64,000 nucleotides of DNA from Pseudomonas syringae KCTC 12500 (GTDB lineage: Bacteria > Pseudomonadota > Gammaproteobacteria > Pseudomonadales > Pseudomonadaceae). The stretch spans positions 4,251,501 through 4,315,500 of the forward strand of contig NZ_AYTM02000002.1 of NCBI RefSeq assembly GCF_000507185.2, written 5' to 3'. The stretch's first letter is position 1. The number at the start of each line of letters is the position of its first letter. The notes below the pieces were generated by a model. That model ran no database searches, was not told where the DNA came from, and saw nothing but the letters and a program-made list of their open reading frames with translations. This document shows positions 28,658 to 37,681 of this stretch, one piece after another. Both the position numbers and the translations under genes were made by a program.

Positions 28658-29866
28658 ATGGCGACCAGTGCTCCGCCCGCGACGGCGAAGGCCTCGACCA
28701 CCCCTCAAGCCAGCCCGCTGGTGATGCGCATCATCGGCGCCGTTGCCCTCGCGCACCTGGTCAATGACCTGATTCAAGCCATCCTCCCGTCGATCTACCC
28801 CATGCTCAAGGCCAGCTACGACCTGAGCTTCACCCAGATCGGCCTGATTACCCTGACATTTCAGATCACAGCCTCGCTGCTGCAGCCCTGGGTCGGTTAT
28901 TACACTGATCGCCATCCCAACCCGCTGGTACTGCCCGTCGGATCGATCTGCACGCTGATCGGCATCGTGATGATGTCGATGGTCGGCAGCTTCCCCTTGA
29001 TCCTGCTGGCCGCCGCGTTGATCGGCATCGGCTCTTCGACGTTCCACCCGGAAGCCTCGCGTATCGCGCGACTGGCCTCCGGTGGTCGCTACGGGCTCGC
29101 GCAATCGACCTTTCAGGTCGGTGGCAACACAGGCACGGCGTTCGGGCCGTTGCTGGCGGCGGCGATCATCATCCCGTTCGGCCAGGGCAATGTCGCCTGG
29201 ATTGGCCTGTTTGCATTGTTCTCGCTGGGGCTGCTGTACGCAATCAGCCGCTGGTATCGCGCGCACCTCAACCTGTTCAAGCTCAAGGCCGGTCAGGCCG
29301 CCACACATGGTCTGTCCAGAAAGCGCGTGATCGCCTCGTTGGCAGTGCTGGCGTTTCTGGTGTTTTCCAAGTTCTTCTACATGACCAGCCTGACCAGCTA
29401 TTTCACCTTCTACCTGATCGAGAAATTTGACCTGTCGGTTGCCAGCTCGCAGTTGCACCTGTTCCTGTTTCTGGGCGCCGTGGCGGCGGGGACCTTTTTC
29501 GGCGGGCCGATCGGTGATCGCATTGGCCGCAAGGCAGTGATCTGGTTCTCGATTCTTGGTGCTGCGCCGTTCACCCTGGCGCTGCCCTATGCCGATCTGT
29601 TCTGGACCAGCGTACTCAGTGTGATCATCGGCTTTGTCCTGGCCTCGGCGTTTTCCGCCATCGTGGTCTACGCCCAGGAGCTGGTGCCTGGCAACGTGGG
29701 CATGATCGCCGGGCTGTTTTTCGGCCTGATGTTCGGCTTCGGCGGCATTGGCGCTGCCTTGCTCGGCTATCTGGCTGACAGCCACGGCATCCTGTTCGTC
29801 TACACGCTGTGCTCTTACCTGCCGCTGCTCGGCATCCTCGCGATTCTTCTGCCTCGGACCCAATAA
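28658..29866 (+). CDS. Fsr-type MFS transporter (fosmidomycin resistance family)
   Basis: 402 aa, 12 membrane segments. The family signature runs through [40 protein letters not shown] and [13 protein letters not shown]. Fsr proteins export fosmidomycin and similar compounds in E. coli; the natural substrate here is unknown. Its stop TAA shares one base with the ATG of the following arsB-like gene (TAATG), so the two are translationally coupled. Confidence 0.88.
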   Translation: MATSAPPATAKASTTPQASPLVMRIIGAVALAHLVNDLIQAILPSIYPMLKASYDLSFTQIGLITLTFQITASLLQPWVGYYTDRHPNPLVLPVGSICTLIGIVMMSMVGSFPLILLAAALIGIGSSTFHPEASRIARLASGGRYGLAQSTFQVGGNTGTAFGPLLAAAIIIPFGQGNVAWIGLFALFSLGLLYAISRWYRAHLNLFKLKAGQAATHGLSRKRVIASLAVLAFLVFSKFFYMTSLTSYFTFYLIEKFDLSVASSQLHLFLFLGAVAAGTFFGGPIGDRIGRKAVIWFSILGAAPFTLALPYADLFWTSVLSVIIGFVLASAFSAIVVYAQELVPGNVGMIAGLFFGLMFGFGGIGAALLGYLADSHGILFVYTLCSYLPLLGILAILLPRTQ

Positions 29867-31146
29867 TGCTGATAGCAACGCTGATTTTCCTGTTCACCAT
29901 CACGCTGGTCATCTGGCAACCCAAGGGTCTGGGCGTAGGCTGGAGCGCCGTACTTGGGGCGATCCTGGCGCTGCTGACAGGCGTCGTGCACGTCAGTGAC
30001 ATCGCTGTGGTGTGGGGCATCATCTGGAATGCCACGGCAACGTTCATTTCGCTGATCATCATCACGCTGCTGCTCGATGAAGCCGGTTTCTTTGCCTGGG
30101 CAGCGCTGCATGTGGCGCGCTGGGGCAAGGGCAACGGACGCCGTCTGTTTGCCCTGTTCGTGCTGTTCGGCGCGCTGGTATCCGCCTTGTTCGCCAACGA
30201 TGGTGCCGTGCTGATCCTCACCCCGATCGTCATTGCCATGATGCTGGCGTTGCGCTTCTCGCCTGCCTCGACACTGGCGTTCGTCATGGCGGCCGGTTTC
30301 ATCGCCGATACGGCCAGCCTGCCGCTGGTGGTCTCGAATCTGGTGAACATCGTGTCGGCGGATTACTTCAAGATCGGTTTCAACCGTTACGCAGCGGTCA
30401 TGGTGCCGGTGAATCTGGCCAGTGTCGCCGCCACCCTGGCCGTGCTGATGTGGTACTTCCGTCGGGATATTCCCGCCGAGTTCGAGCCCGAGCAGCTGGA
30501 CAAGCCGGAAACGGTTATCCATGACCGGGCCACGTTTCTGGCCGGTTGGGCGGTACTGCTGATTCTGCTGGTGGGCTGTTTCGCCCTTGAGCCGCTGGGT
30601 ATCCCGATCAGTGCGATCTCGTCGGTGTGCGCAGTGTTGCTGCTGGGCATCGCTGCCAAAGGGCATACGATCAAGACGCGCAAGGTGATGAAAGAAGCGC
30701 CGTGGCACATCGTGGTCTTTTCGCTGGGCATGTACCTGGTGGTGTATGGCCTGCGTAACGCCGGGCTGACCGATTACCTGGCCAATCTGCTGGACTGGTT
30801 CGCGGGCTATGGCATCTGGGGCGCGGCGATGGGCACCGGCCTGATGACGGCGTTCCTGTCTTCGATCATGAACAACATGCCCACGGTACTCATCGGGCTG
30901 CTGTCCATCGACGCAAGTCATGCCAGCGGCGCCATCCAGGAAGCGATGATCTACGCCAACGTGATCGGCAGCGACCTCGGCCCGAAAATCACTCCAATCG
31001 GCAGCCTGGCCACGCTGCTTTGGCTGCACGTGCTGCAGCGCAAGGGCATCACTATCAGTTGGGGCTACTACTTCAAGGTCGGTATCGTGCTGACCGTGCC
31101 TGTACTGCTGGTCACACTGGCTGCGCTGGCATTGCGGTTGAGTTGA
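29866..31146 (+). CDS. arsB: ArsB-type arsenite/antimonite efflux protein
   Basis: 426 aa, about 12 membrane segments of the ArsB/NhaD ion-transporter superfamily, which exports arsenite using the proton gradient. Typical sequences are [15 protein letters not shown], a conserved MNNMPTVL stretch and [23 protein letters not shown] (split: [23 protein letters not shown]). Start at 29866 overlaps the Fsr stop by one base. No arsR regulator or arsC reductase lies within the window, so it is not part of a standard arsRBC operon. Confidence 0.85.
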   Translation: MLIATLIFLFTITLVIWQPKGLGVGWSAVLGAILALLTGVVHVSDIAVVWGIIWNATATFISLIIITLLLDEAGFFAWAALHVARWGKGNGRRLFALFVLFGALVSALFANDGAVLILTPIVIAMMLALRFSPASTLAFVMAAGFIADTASLPLVVSNLVNIVSADYFKIGFNRYAAVMVPVNLASVAATLAVLMWYFRRDIPAEFEPEQLDKPETVIHDRATFLAGWAVLLILLVGCFALEPLGIPISAISSVCAVLLLGIAAKGHTIKTRKVMKEAPWHIVVFSLGMYLVVYGLRNAGLTDYLANLLDWFAGYGIWGAAMGTGLMTAFLSSIMNNMPTVLIGLLSIDASHASGAIQEAMIYANVIGSDLGPKITPIGSLATLLWLHVLQRKGITISWGYYFKVGIVLTVPVLLVTLAALALRLS

Positions 31147-31164
31147 GCGGATGACTGGTGTCGG

Positions 31165-31308
31165 CCCAGGCTGTGTAAAAACTACTGCGCTTGGCAATAC
31201 TGCGTTAAAAACAGGCGAAAAATGCTCATTTAGAACACCTAAACTCCGCTTTTTCGCCTGTTTTTGCCTTGTCTTGCCTTCGCTCGTGACGTTTTTACAC
31301 ACCCTGGG
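31165..31308. repeat. Palindromic MITE-like element
   Basis: 144-base element bounded by 18-base inverted repeats with one mismatch: CCCAGGCTGTGTAAAAAC (31165-31182) and GTTTTTACACACCCTGGG (31291-31308). Inside, ACAGGCGAAAAA and TTTTTCGCCTGT form a second inverted pair, so the whole element can fold into a long hairpin. It has no coding capacity. It may also act as a bidirectional transcription stop between arsB and the convergent DUF1853 gene. Confidence 0.75.
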
Positions 31309-32239
31309 CCAGGTTCGGCCACATGTCCGACACCAGAAACAGCCGCTCGGATTCCTCCCAGTGGCCTTCGGCATTCTCCCTGAGGCGCACTAATAGCTGC
31401 GCCGGGGCCAGCGGGTCGAGTTCACTCAGCCATTCGTGCAACTGCTGATCGCTCCAGGCCTGGTTGTAGAGTGCCGGCGCCAGCCAGGCATGGCGCGGCA
31501 GGGGCTGCCAGCGTCCCGGGTGGCTTTGCGCCTGAAACGACTTCCAGTCACGCTGATGCAGCCAGCGACCCTTAAGGTGCTGCGGATGAACGCCGGCGGG
31601 CGATTGGCATGAGCCTGGCCACGGATACAGCAGGTAGCCGCCCAGCCACAACCGCGCACTGAACGCCTCGACCCCCAGCGCTGCCAGCGTCGCACGGCTT
31701 TCCGGACGTGCCGACATCGGCAACTGATGCTGGCTCAGATGAGTCAGCTTGCGGTCCAGCCGATCCTGGCAGCCCGGCCCCAGCCAGTGCGCCGGATCGC
31801 GGCCATCGCCGTCCTGCGGCCCCAGGTAGAGCTTGATCGCCAGTTCGACGTGGTGCACGCCGTCACCATCACGGAGCAGCATATCCAGCTCGCCCAGGGT
31901 CTGGTTGCCAAGCCTGATCGGCAGGTTGGCGGCGATTATTTCCACCCCTGGGGCATGCTGCACGGCGAATTGCCAGAGCCGTTCGTAATAGCGGCCCAGT
32001 CTTCGTGTGCTGGCCTGCGCGAGCCAGTCTTCGAGCGGGCGGCTGTCGCGGTCAAGTTGCTGGAGAAAATCCGTCAGTTGCTGCGGGGCTTTTACCCAGT
32101 CGCTGCCCGCCAGTGGATGGCGCTGCGGCCAAGGCGCGATTTCAAGCATGGGGGGCGCGAGGATCACCCAGGCAAGGTCGCGCACTTCGGAATGCCGCAA
32201 TTGGTGGGGGAGATCGATCAGGCCGGGGAATAGAGTCAT
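31295..32239 (-). CDS. DUF1853 family protein
   Basis: 314 aa soluble protein of unknown function. The start at 32239 gives [24 protein letters not shown], the conserved N-terminus of the family; the central segment has [15 protein letters not shown] and [12 protein letters not shown], reminiscent of a PD-(D/E)xK nuclease core (E...D...E-x-K), which is an inference. The last three codons (GGT GTG TAA) lie inside the terminal repeat of the adjacent palindromic element, so the natural 3' end may have been altered by insertion. Confidence 0.82.
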   Translation of the reverse strand: MTLFPGLIDLPHQLRHSEVRDLAWVILAPPMLEIAPWPQRHPLAGSDWVKAPQQLTDFLQQLDRDSRPLEDWLAQASTRRLGRYYERLWQFAVQHAPGVEIIAANLPIRLGNQTLGELDMLLRDGDGVHHVELAIKLYLGPQDGDGRDPAHWLGPGCQDRLDRKLTHLSQHQLPMSARPESRATLAALGVEAFSARLWLGGYLLYPWPGSCQSPAGVHPQHLKGRWLHQRDWKSFQAQSHPGRWQPLPRHAWLAPALYNQAWSDQQLHEWLSELDPLAPAQLLVRLRENAEGHWEESERLFLVSDMWPNLAQGV

Positions 32240-32610
32240 GCGCCGAGGATAGCGTGAGTCGCCGCCGACAGACAGCATGTTTGGCAAGCGGCATATTCGC
32301 GCTGGTGTTTCTGCTTCAAAGACAACGTATGACGTATGACGTGCGACAGGATGTTCATCGAGTAACGAAAGGTTATCGAAAACTATCAGTGGCCTTCTCT
32401 TTGTGCAAACGGTCATTCATATCCAGTATATTGTTTGCGTCAAACAATTCAGGCACTGCTCAATTATGTTCATTGGCCGGTCTGTCTCAATTGTGGTCAC
32501 CTTGTGGTGAACGTCATTCAATCAGTCGGTCGACGCTTGGGCTGCTTAATTATAGGTGGTCTTCAGGCGGCGGATATTTGACTCGGCCAGTCGGATGCCT
32601 GGAGTTTTCT
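32240..32610. other. Divergent intergenic region with a perfect dyad
   Basis: 371 bases between DUF1853 (minus) and the diguanylate cyclase (plus). Composition falls to AT-rich between about 32380 and 32560. The clearest structure is the perfect inverted repeat at 32430-32448. I see no gene here; it should contain both promoters. Confidence 0.6.
32430..32448. promoter_or_regulatory. Operator-like inverted repeat ATTGTTTG-CGT-CAAACAAT
   Basis: Two perfect 8-base arms around CGT, about 165 bases upstream of the diguanylate cyclase ATG. Size and symmetry suit a dimeric regulator's binding site. The regulator is unknown. Confidence 0.4.
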
Positions 32611-33678
32611 ATGAACGGTGACATGCAGACCCGTATAAAACAACTGCTCTCACCCGCCATTGCGCGCGTGCAATGTATTGCCATCGTTTGTTGGCTGGTT
32701 GTTCTTTCGGTCACGCCGTATCTGCAATTCGGTCTGCCGGAAATACTGCTGACCCTTGGCCTGCTGGGGGCGTGCGCCTGGCAATATCGCGCAGTCGACT
32801 TCAGAGTCTGGCGCTGCGTGGGCATGGCATTCGTGATCATTGTGGCACTGTGCTTTTCAAGGGCGGGGCATTTGCGCACCGGCACGGACATCAACTGGTC
32901 ACTCTCGGTCGCCGTGATGATTATCCTGTGTTCGACATTGTTAGTGGTGTATACCCGGGATTATCTGGTGGTGGCGATACTCGCCTGGTGTATTCTCTCT
33001 CCCGCTCAGGGGGGCGATACCGACAGTGTCGCGGCTGTGTTCATGACGCTGTTCTTTATCACGTCGGTCAGTCTGGGCAGTGTGATGAATCATACTTACA
33101 CGCGCACACTTCGTACGGTATTGAGTCTGGAACATCAGTTTCGCGAACTGTCGCTGACCGATGACCTGACCGCTATATTGAATCGCCGGGCATTGATGCA
33201 GGCACTGGACAATCATGTGCTGAATAACTCGGCCGGTTATTTTCTGATGCTCGACATTGATGACTTCAAAACGATCAATGATCAATTCGGTCACGACGCC
33301 GGTGATCAGGCACTTCGTGTTATGGCAGGCTGCCTGCAAAAGACCGTAGGCAGTCTCGCCTTCGGACGCATGGGCGGAGAGGAGTTCGGCGTGATCCTGC
33401 CAATGTGCAGTGAAGATGACGCTCGGGATTATGTGCTGAACCTGTTGGAGTGCATCAGAAAATCCCTCGCTGTCAGCCCGTTGACCTGCAGTGCCGGGCT
33501 GGCCGACATCCCTGCGGCAGCGGACAGCTCGGAAGTGCTCAAGACCGCCGACATCAATCTGTATCAGGCCAAGCGGGGCGGCAAGGACCGGGCATTCTGG
33601 CGAGGTGCGCAGATAGGCGGCCATCAGGCGGGCGGCATCAGTGTGGAATGCGATAAAACCCGCGCCCTGACACGGTAG
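32611..33678 (+). CDS. Membrane diguanylate cyclase (GGEEF)
   Basis: 355 aa. The N-terminal half (about residues 15-180) has five or six membrane segments with no recognisable sensory family. The C-terminal GGDEF domain (about 190-345) has the substrate motifs LTDDLTAILNRRAL and FLMLDIDDFKTIND and the active-site GGEEF at 255-259, so it should make c-di-GMP. The position of the inhibitory I-site (RxxD) five residues upstream is not conserved, so product inhibition is likely absent. ATG at 32611 with a GGAG site; the open frame upstream is not coding in character. Confidence 0.9.
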   Translation: MNGDMQTRIKQLLSPAIARVQCIAIVCWLVVLSVTPYLQFGLPEILLTLGLLGACAWQYRAVDFRVWRCVGMAFVIIVALCFSRAGHLRTGTDINWSLSVAVMIILCSTLLVVYTRDYLVVAILAWCILSPAQGGDTDSVAAVFMTLFFITSVSLGSVMNHTYTRTLRTVLSLEHQFRELSLTDDLTAILNRRALMQALDNHVLNNSAGYFLMLDIDDFKTINDQFGHDAGDQALRVMAGCLQKTVGSLAFGRMGGEEFGVILPMCSEDDARDYVLNLLECIRKSLAVSPLTCSAGLADIPAAADSSEVLKTADINLYQAKRGGKDRAFWRGAQIGGHQAGGISVECDKTRALTR

Positions 33679-33819
33679 GCGGGCATCGGACTTTATCGCG
33701 CTGCCCGTACCTTGTTGCAAGGTCCGCGAAACCCTTTTTAAACCCCGGTTTGCTGCGATCAGGCCCTTTCGCCCATAATCACGTTTTTAAAGTCGTCTCG
33801 AACCCGCAGCAGGAGCCTC

Positions 33820-34710
33820 ATGGAGCAATTTCGCAATATCGGCATCATCGGTCGCCTGGGCAGTGTTCAGGTGCTCGAGACCGTTCGCCGACTCAAGAGA
33901 TTCCTGTTGGACCGCCACCTGCACGTCATTCTCGAAGAGACGATCGCTGAGGTCCTGCCCGGTCATGGCCTGCAGACCTCATCGCGCAAGATGCTCGGCG
34001 AGGTCTGCGACATGGTCATTGTGGTCGGCGGCGACGGCAGCCTGCTGGGCGCGGCGCGGGCACTGGCCCGGCATAACGTTCCGGTGCTGGGCATCAACCG
34101 AGGCAGCCTGGGCTTTCTGACCGACATCCGTCCCGACGAGTTGGAGGTCAAATGTGCCGAAGTGCTCGACGGGCATTACCTGGTTGAAAACCGTTTCCTG
34201 CTCCAGGCCGAAGTGCGTCGCCATGGCGAGGCCATCGGTCAGGGCGATGCGCTCAACGACGTGGTGCTGCACCCCGGCAAGTCCACGCGCATGATCGAAT
34301 TCGAGATCTACATCGACGGTCAGTTCGTGTGCAGTCAGAAGGCCGACGGCCTGATCGTCGCCACGCCGACCGGATCGACGGCCTACGCGTTGTCGGCAGG
34401 CGGGCCGATCATGCACCCCAAGCTCGACGCCATCGTCATCGTGCCGATGTACCCGCATACCTTGTCGGGGCGGCCCATCGTGGTCGACGGCAACAGCGAG
34501 CTGAAAATCGTGGTGTCCAAGGACATGACCATTTACCCGCAAGTGTCGTGCGACGGTCAGAATCACTTCACCTGTGCGCCAGGTGACACCATTACGGTCA
34601 GCAAGAAACCGCAGAAACTGCGTCTGATCCATCCGCTGGATCACAACTATTACGAGGTCTGCCGCACCAAGCTCGGCTGGGGCAGCAAGCTCGGCGGCGG
34701 GGGCGATTAA
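33820..34710 (+). CDS. nadK: NAD kinase
   Basis: 296 aa enzyme that phosphorylates NAD to NADP. The catalytic and ATP-binding GGDG motif is at residues 70-73 (VVGGDGSLLGAAR), followed by LGINRGSLGFLTDI and the NE/D region and TGSTAYALSAGGPI. Length and motifs are complete. Its TAA stop shares a base with the ATG of the next gene. A promoter-like AT-rich stretch lies in the 140-base gap behind the cyclase gene. Confidence 0.96.
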   Translation: MEQFRNIGIIGRLGSVQVLETVRRLKRFLLDRHLHVILEETIAEVLPGHGLQTSSRKMLGEVCDMVIVVGGDGSLLGAARALARHNVPVLGINRGSLGFLTDIRPDELEVKCAEVLDGHYLVENRFLLQAEVRRHGEAIGQGDALNDVVLHPGKSTRMIEFEIYIDGQFVCSQKADGLIVATPTGSTAYALSAGGPIMHPKLDAIVIVPMYPHTLSGRPIVVDGNSELKIVVSKDMTIYPQVSCDGQNHFTCAPGDTITVSKKPQKLRLIHPLDHNYYEVCRTKLGWGSKLGGGGD

Positions 34711-35675
34711 TGCTCGATCCGGCGCGTGGCTATGATCTGATCGGTGACGTGCACGGGTGTGCCCATACCCTCGAGCACTTGCTGGAGCTTCTCGGTTACC
34801 GTCTGCAGGCTGGCGTGTGGCGTCATCCCGAGCGTATCGTTATTTTCCTCGGCGACATCATCGACCGCGGCCCGCGTATTCGCGAATCGCTGCACATCGT
34901 GCGCGACATGGTTCAGGCCGGTCAGGCGTTGTGCATCATGGGCAACCATGAGTTCAATGCGCTGGGCTGGGTGACACCGGCCCTGTCCGAAAGCGGTCAC
35001 CAGTTCGTGCGCGAGCACACCCCGCGTCATGCGCGGCTGATCGGCGAAACCCTGGTACAGTTCGAGCCGTATCCGGATGAGTGGAGCGAGTTCGTCAACT
35101 GGTTCTACGAGCTACCGCTGTACCTCGATGCCGGTCGCTTCAGGGTCGTGCATGCCTGCTGGGATGCGACGCTGATCGATCCGCTGCGTGGCCTGCATGG
35201 TACGGGGTGTATCGACCAGCATTTCGTCCAGGCGTCGGCAGTGCCCGGCAGCTTCGCCAGTAATGTCTTCAACCGTCTGCTGCGTGGCACCGACATGCGC
35301 CTGCCGCATGGCCTGACCCTGACTGGCGGTGATGGACTGACCCGCGAATTCTTCCGCACCAAGTTCTGGGAGGATGATCCGCAGACCTATGGCGACGTGG
35401 TCTTTCAGCCGGACGCCTTGCCCGAAGGGGTCGCCAAGACGCCATTGTCCACGTCGGAAAAGAACGCGTTGCTGCGGTATGGCATCAATGAGCCGCTGCT
35501 GTTTGTCGGTCATTACTGGCGCAGCGGCATCCCTGCGCCTATCCGGCCTAACCTGGCCTGTCTGGATTACAGCGCCGTGCTCTACGGCAAACTGGTCGCC
35601 TATCGGCTGGACCAGGAAACACAAATCGATCCGGACAAATTCGTCTGGGTCGACGTGCAGCGTCCCGAGGTTTGA
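34710..35675 (+). CDS. Metallophosphoesterase (PP2A/ApaH-like)
   Basis: 321 aa calcineurin-type phosphoesterase with the full metal-ligand set: GDVHG near residue 12, GDIIDRGPR, GNHEF and the later His in FVGHYW. The closest characterised proteins are diadenosine tetraphosphatases and small Ser/Thr phosphatases; the substrate here is not known. It is coupled to nadK by a TAATG overlap, conserved in Pseudomonas, and followed two bases later by a rhomboid gene. Confidence 0.88.
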   Translation: MLDPARGYDLIGDVHGCAHTLEHLLELLGYRLQAGVWRHPERIVIFLGDIIDRGPRIRESLHIVRDMVQAGQALCIMGNHEFNALGWVTPALSESGHQFVREHTPRHARLIGETLVQFEPYPDEWSEFVNWFYELPLYLDAGRFRVVHACWDATLIDPLRGLHGTGCIDQHFVQASAVPGSFASNVFNRLLRGTDMRLPHGLTLTGGDGLTREFFRTKFWEDDPQTYGDVVFQPDALPEGVAKTPLSTSEKNALLRYGINEPLLFVGHYWRSGIPAPIRPNLACLDYSAVLYGKLVAYRLDQETQIDPDKFVWVDVQRPEV

Positions 35676-35677
35676 GA

Positions 35678-36550
35678 ATGAGTCCTGTAGCTGTCCTGCG
35701 TTTGCCGCTGACCACCGACCTGAGCGGTTTTGTCAGGCTGTTGCTGCGCTTGCAGATCCCTCACCGGGTCAGTGAAGAGGCTGGCGAGCAAGTCCTGTGG
35801 GTGCCGGACGCGCCGCGACTGGTCGAAGAAGTACGCGAGTTGTACACGCGCTTCCCCGAAGGTGACGAGCACGTGCAACTGACGCAAGACACCGGAAGCG
35901 CCACCTACAAGCCGCCCGGCCTGATCGAGCAGTTACGCAGCAGTCCGGTGACGGCCCTGGTGTTACTGGTCACCTTGCTGGTCGCCGGCCTGACGCTGCT
36001 GGGCGATAACCTCGAAGCCGTCCGCTGGCTGACCTTTCAGGATTTCCGCATCAATGGCGAGTACGCAACGTTTCTGCCGTTGTCCGAAAGCCTCGCGTCC
36101 GGACAGTGGTGGCGGATCATCTCGCCCATGCTGATCCACTTCGGCATCCTGCACCTGGCCATGAACGGCATGTGGTTCTGGGAGCTGGGGCGGCGGATTG
36201 AAATTCGTCAGGGTAGCCTGTCGCTGCTGTTGCTGACCTTGCTGTTTTCGTCGGTTTCAAATTACGTGCAATACCTGTTCAGCGGCCCAAGCCTGTTTGG
36301 CGGACTGTCCGGCGTGTTGTATGGCTTGCTCGGGCATTGCTGGATTTTCCAGATGCTGGCGCCCAACCCGGTCTATCGCCTGCCGCGCGGCGTGTTGATC
36401 ATGATGCTGGTCTGGCTGGTGCTGTGCCTGTCCGGGCTGGTGAGCATGCTCGGTTTCGGCGAAATCGCCAACGGTGCGCATGTCGGCGGGCTGATCATCG
36501 GTTGTGTCACCGGGCTGCTGGGTGGTGCGATTGCGCGCCGCAAGGCCTAG
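35678..36550 (+). CDS. Rhomboid intramembrane serine protease, GlpG type
   Basis: 290 aa: a cytoplasmic N-terminal domain of about 85 residues as in GlpG, then six membrane segments. The catalytic Ser is in GGLSGVLYGLLG and the catalytic His in ANGAHVGGLIIG; the HFGILHLAMNGMWFW helix with its conserved His and Asn is present. It should cleave membrane proteins within the bilayer. ATG at 35678 follows the phosphoesterase stop by two bases; an in-frame TTG at 35672 is possible. Confidence 0.9.
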   Translation: MSPVAVLRLPLTTDLSGFVRLLLRLQIPHRVSEEAGEQVLWVPDAPRLVEEVRELYTRFPEGDEHVQLTQDTGSATYKPPGLIEQLRSSPVTALVLLVTLLVAGLTLLGDNLEAVRWLTFQDFRINGEYATFLPLSESLASGQWWRIISPMLIHFGILHLAMNGMWFWELGRRIEIRQGSLSLLLLTLLFSSVSNYVQYLFSGPSLFGGLSGVLYGLLGHCWIFQMLAPNPVYRLPRGVLIMMLVWLVLCLSGLVSMLGFGEIANGAHVGGLIIGCVTGLLGGAIARRKA

Positions 36551-36578
36551 AATTACCCGCTATTTTCTGGAGTGCGCC

Positions 36579-36839
36579 ATGTCGTCTTTTATAGAAATGA
36601 TCGAAAACATCACCCCGGATATCTACGAGAGCCTGAAACTGGCTGTGGAAATCGGCAAATGGTCCGACGGTCGCAAGCTCACTCAGGAACAACGTGAGCT
36701 GTCGCTGCAGGCGCTGATCGCCTGGGAAGTGCAGAACCTGCCGGAAGACCAGCGCACCGGCTACATGGGGCCGCAGGAATGCGCCTCTAAATCGGCCCCA
36801 GTGCCCAATATCCTGTTCAAATCGGATGCTATTCATTGA
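36579..36839 (+). CDS. DUF1315 (YeaC-like) protein
   Basis: 86 aa small soluble protein of the DUF1315 family, recognised from ENITPDIYESLKLAVEIGKW and the conserved ALIAWE segment. Function is unknown. A TGGAG ribosome site lies seven bases before the ATG at 36579. It sits between the rhomboid and the DUF2797 gene, probably in one transcript running from nadK. Confidence 0.85.
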   Translation: MSSFIEMIENITPDIYESLKLAVEIGKWSDGRKLTQEQRELSLQALIAWEVQNLPEDQRTGYMGPQECASKSAPVPNILFKSDAIH

Positions 36840-36868
36840 TCGAAATTGGTCGCGGAGCAGTCAACAAA

Positions 36869-37669
36869 ATGTCGGCGCGTCAGGATGACACGTCGTGTGT
36901 GCAATACGCTTTTCGCCTCGGTGAGACCGAGATCGCGGTCAACCCGCTGATCGGCAAGACGCTGCGTCTGGAGTTTCTCGGCGCCATTCATTGCAGTCAT
37001 TGCGGGCGCAAGACCAAGTCCAGCTACAGCCAGGGTTACTGCTACCCGTGCATGCTCAAGCTGGCGCAGTGCGACCTGTGCATCATGAGCCCGGAGAAAT
37101 GCCATCACGATCAGGGTACCTGCCGTGATCCGGCGTGGGGCGAGCAGTTCTGCATGACCGATCACATTGTTTACCTGGCCAATTCCTCAGGCGTGAAGGT
37201 CGGTATTACCCGCTCAACGCAATTGCCGACCCGCTGGCTTGACCAGGGCGCAAGCCAGGCCCTGCCGATCCTGCGCGTGGCAACCCGTCAGCAGTCCGGC
37301 TTCGTCGAAGACCTGCTGCGCAGCCAGGTGGCCGATCGTACCAACTGGCGTGCCTTGCTCAAGGGTGACGCTCAGCCTGTCGACCTCAAGGCCATTCGCC
37401 AGGCGCTGTTCGACAGTTGCGGCGCAGGGCTGCAGGGATTGCAAGAACGATTCGGGCTGCAGGCCATCCAATTGCTACATGACGCCGAGCCTGTCGAGTT
37501 TCGTTACCCGGTCGAGGCGTATCCGACCAAGATTGTCAGCTTCAATCTGGACAAGAACCCGATTGCCGAAGGCACGCTGCTGGGGATCAAGGGCCAATAC
37601 CTGATTTTCGACACGGGCGTGATCAATATCCGCAAGTACACGGCCTATCAGCTGGCCGTGCATCAGTAG
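36869..37669 (+). CDS. DUF2797 zinc-finger-like protein
   Basis: 266 aa. The N-terminal part (about 40-95) has eight or more Cys and a His in zinc-ribbon spacing (CSHCGRKT, CYPC, CDLC, CHHDQGTC), followed by a domain opening VYLANSSGVKVGITR that resembles a GIY-YIG-like strand pattern (an inference). No catalytic role is established. The ATG at 36869 is preferred to an in-frame TTG at 36836 that overlaps the previous stop. Confidence 0.85.
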   Translation: MSARQDDTSCVQYAFRLGETEIAVNPLIGKTLRLEFLGAIHCSHCGRKTKSSYSQGYCYPCMLKLAQCDLCIMSPEKCHHDQGTCRDPAWGEQFCMTDHIVYLANSSGVKVGITRSTQLPTRWLDQGASQALPILRVATRQQSGFVEDLLRSQVADRTNWRALLKGDAQPVDLKAIRQALFDSCGAGLQGLQERFGLQAIQLLHDAEPVEFRYPVEAYPTKIVSFNLDKNPIAEGTLLGIKGQYLIFDTGVINIRKYTAYQLAVHQ

Positions 37670-37681
37670 AAGGATTCCAGC

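Noticed and set aside
29815..31374. 519-codon open frame on the minus strand across arsB
   Set aside because: Antisense to a membrane protein; composition is polar low-complexity typical of such shadows.
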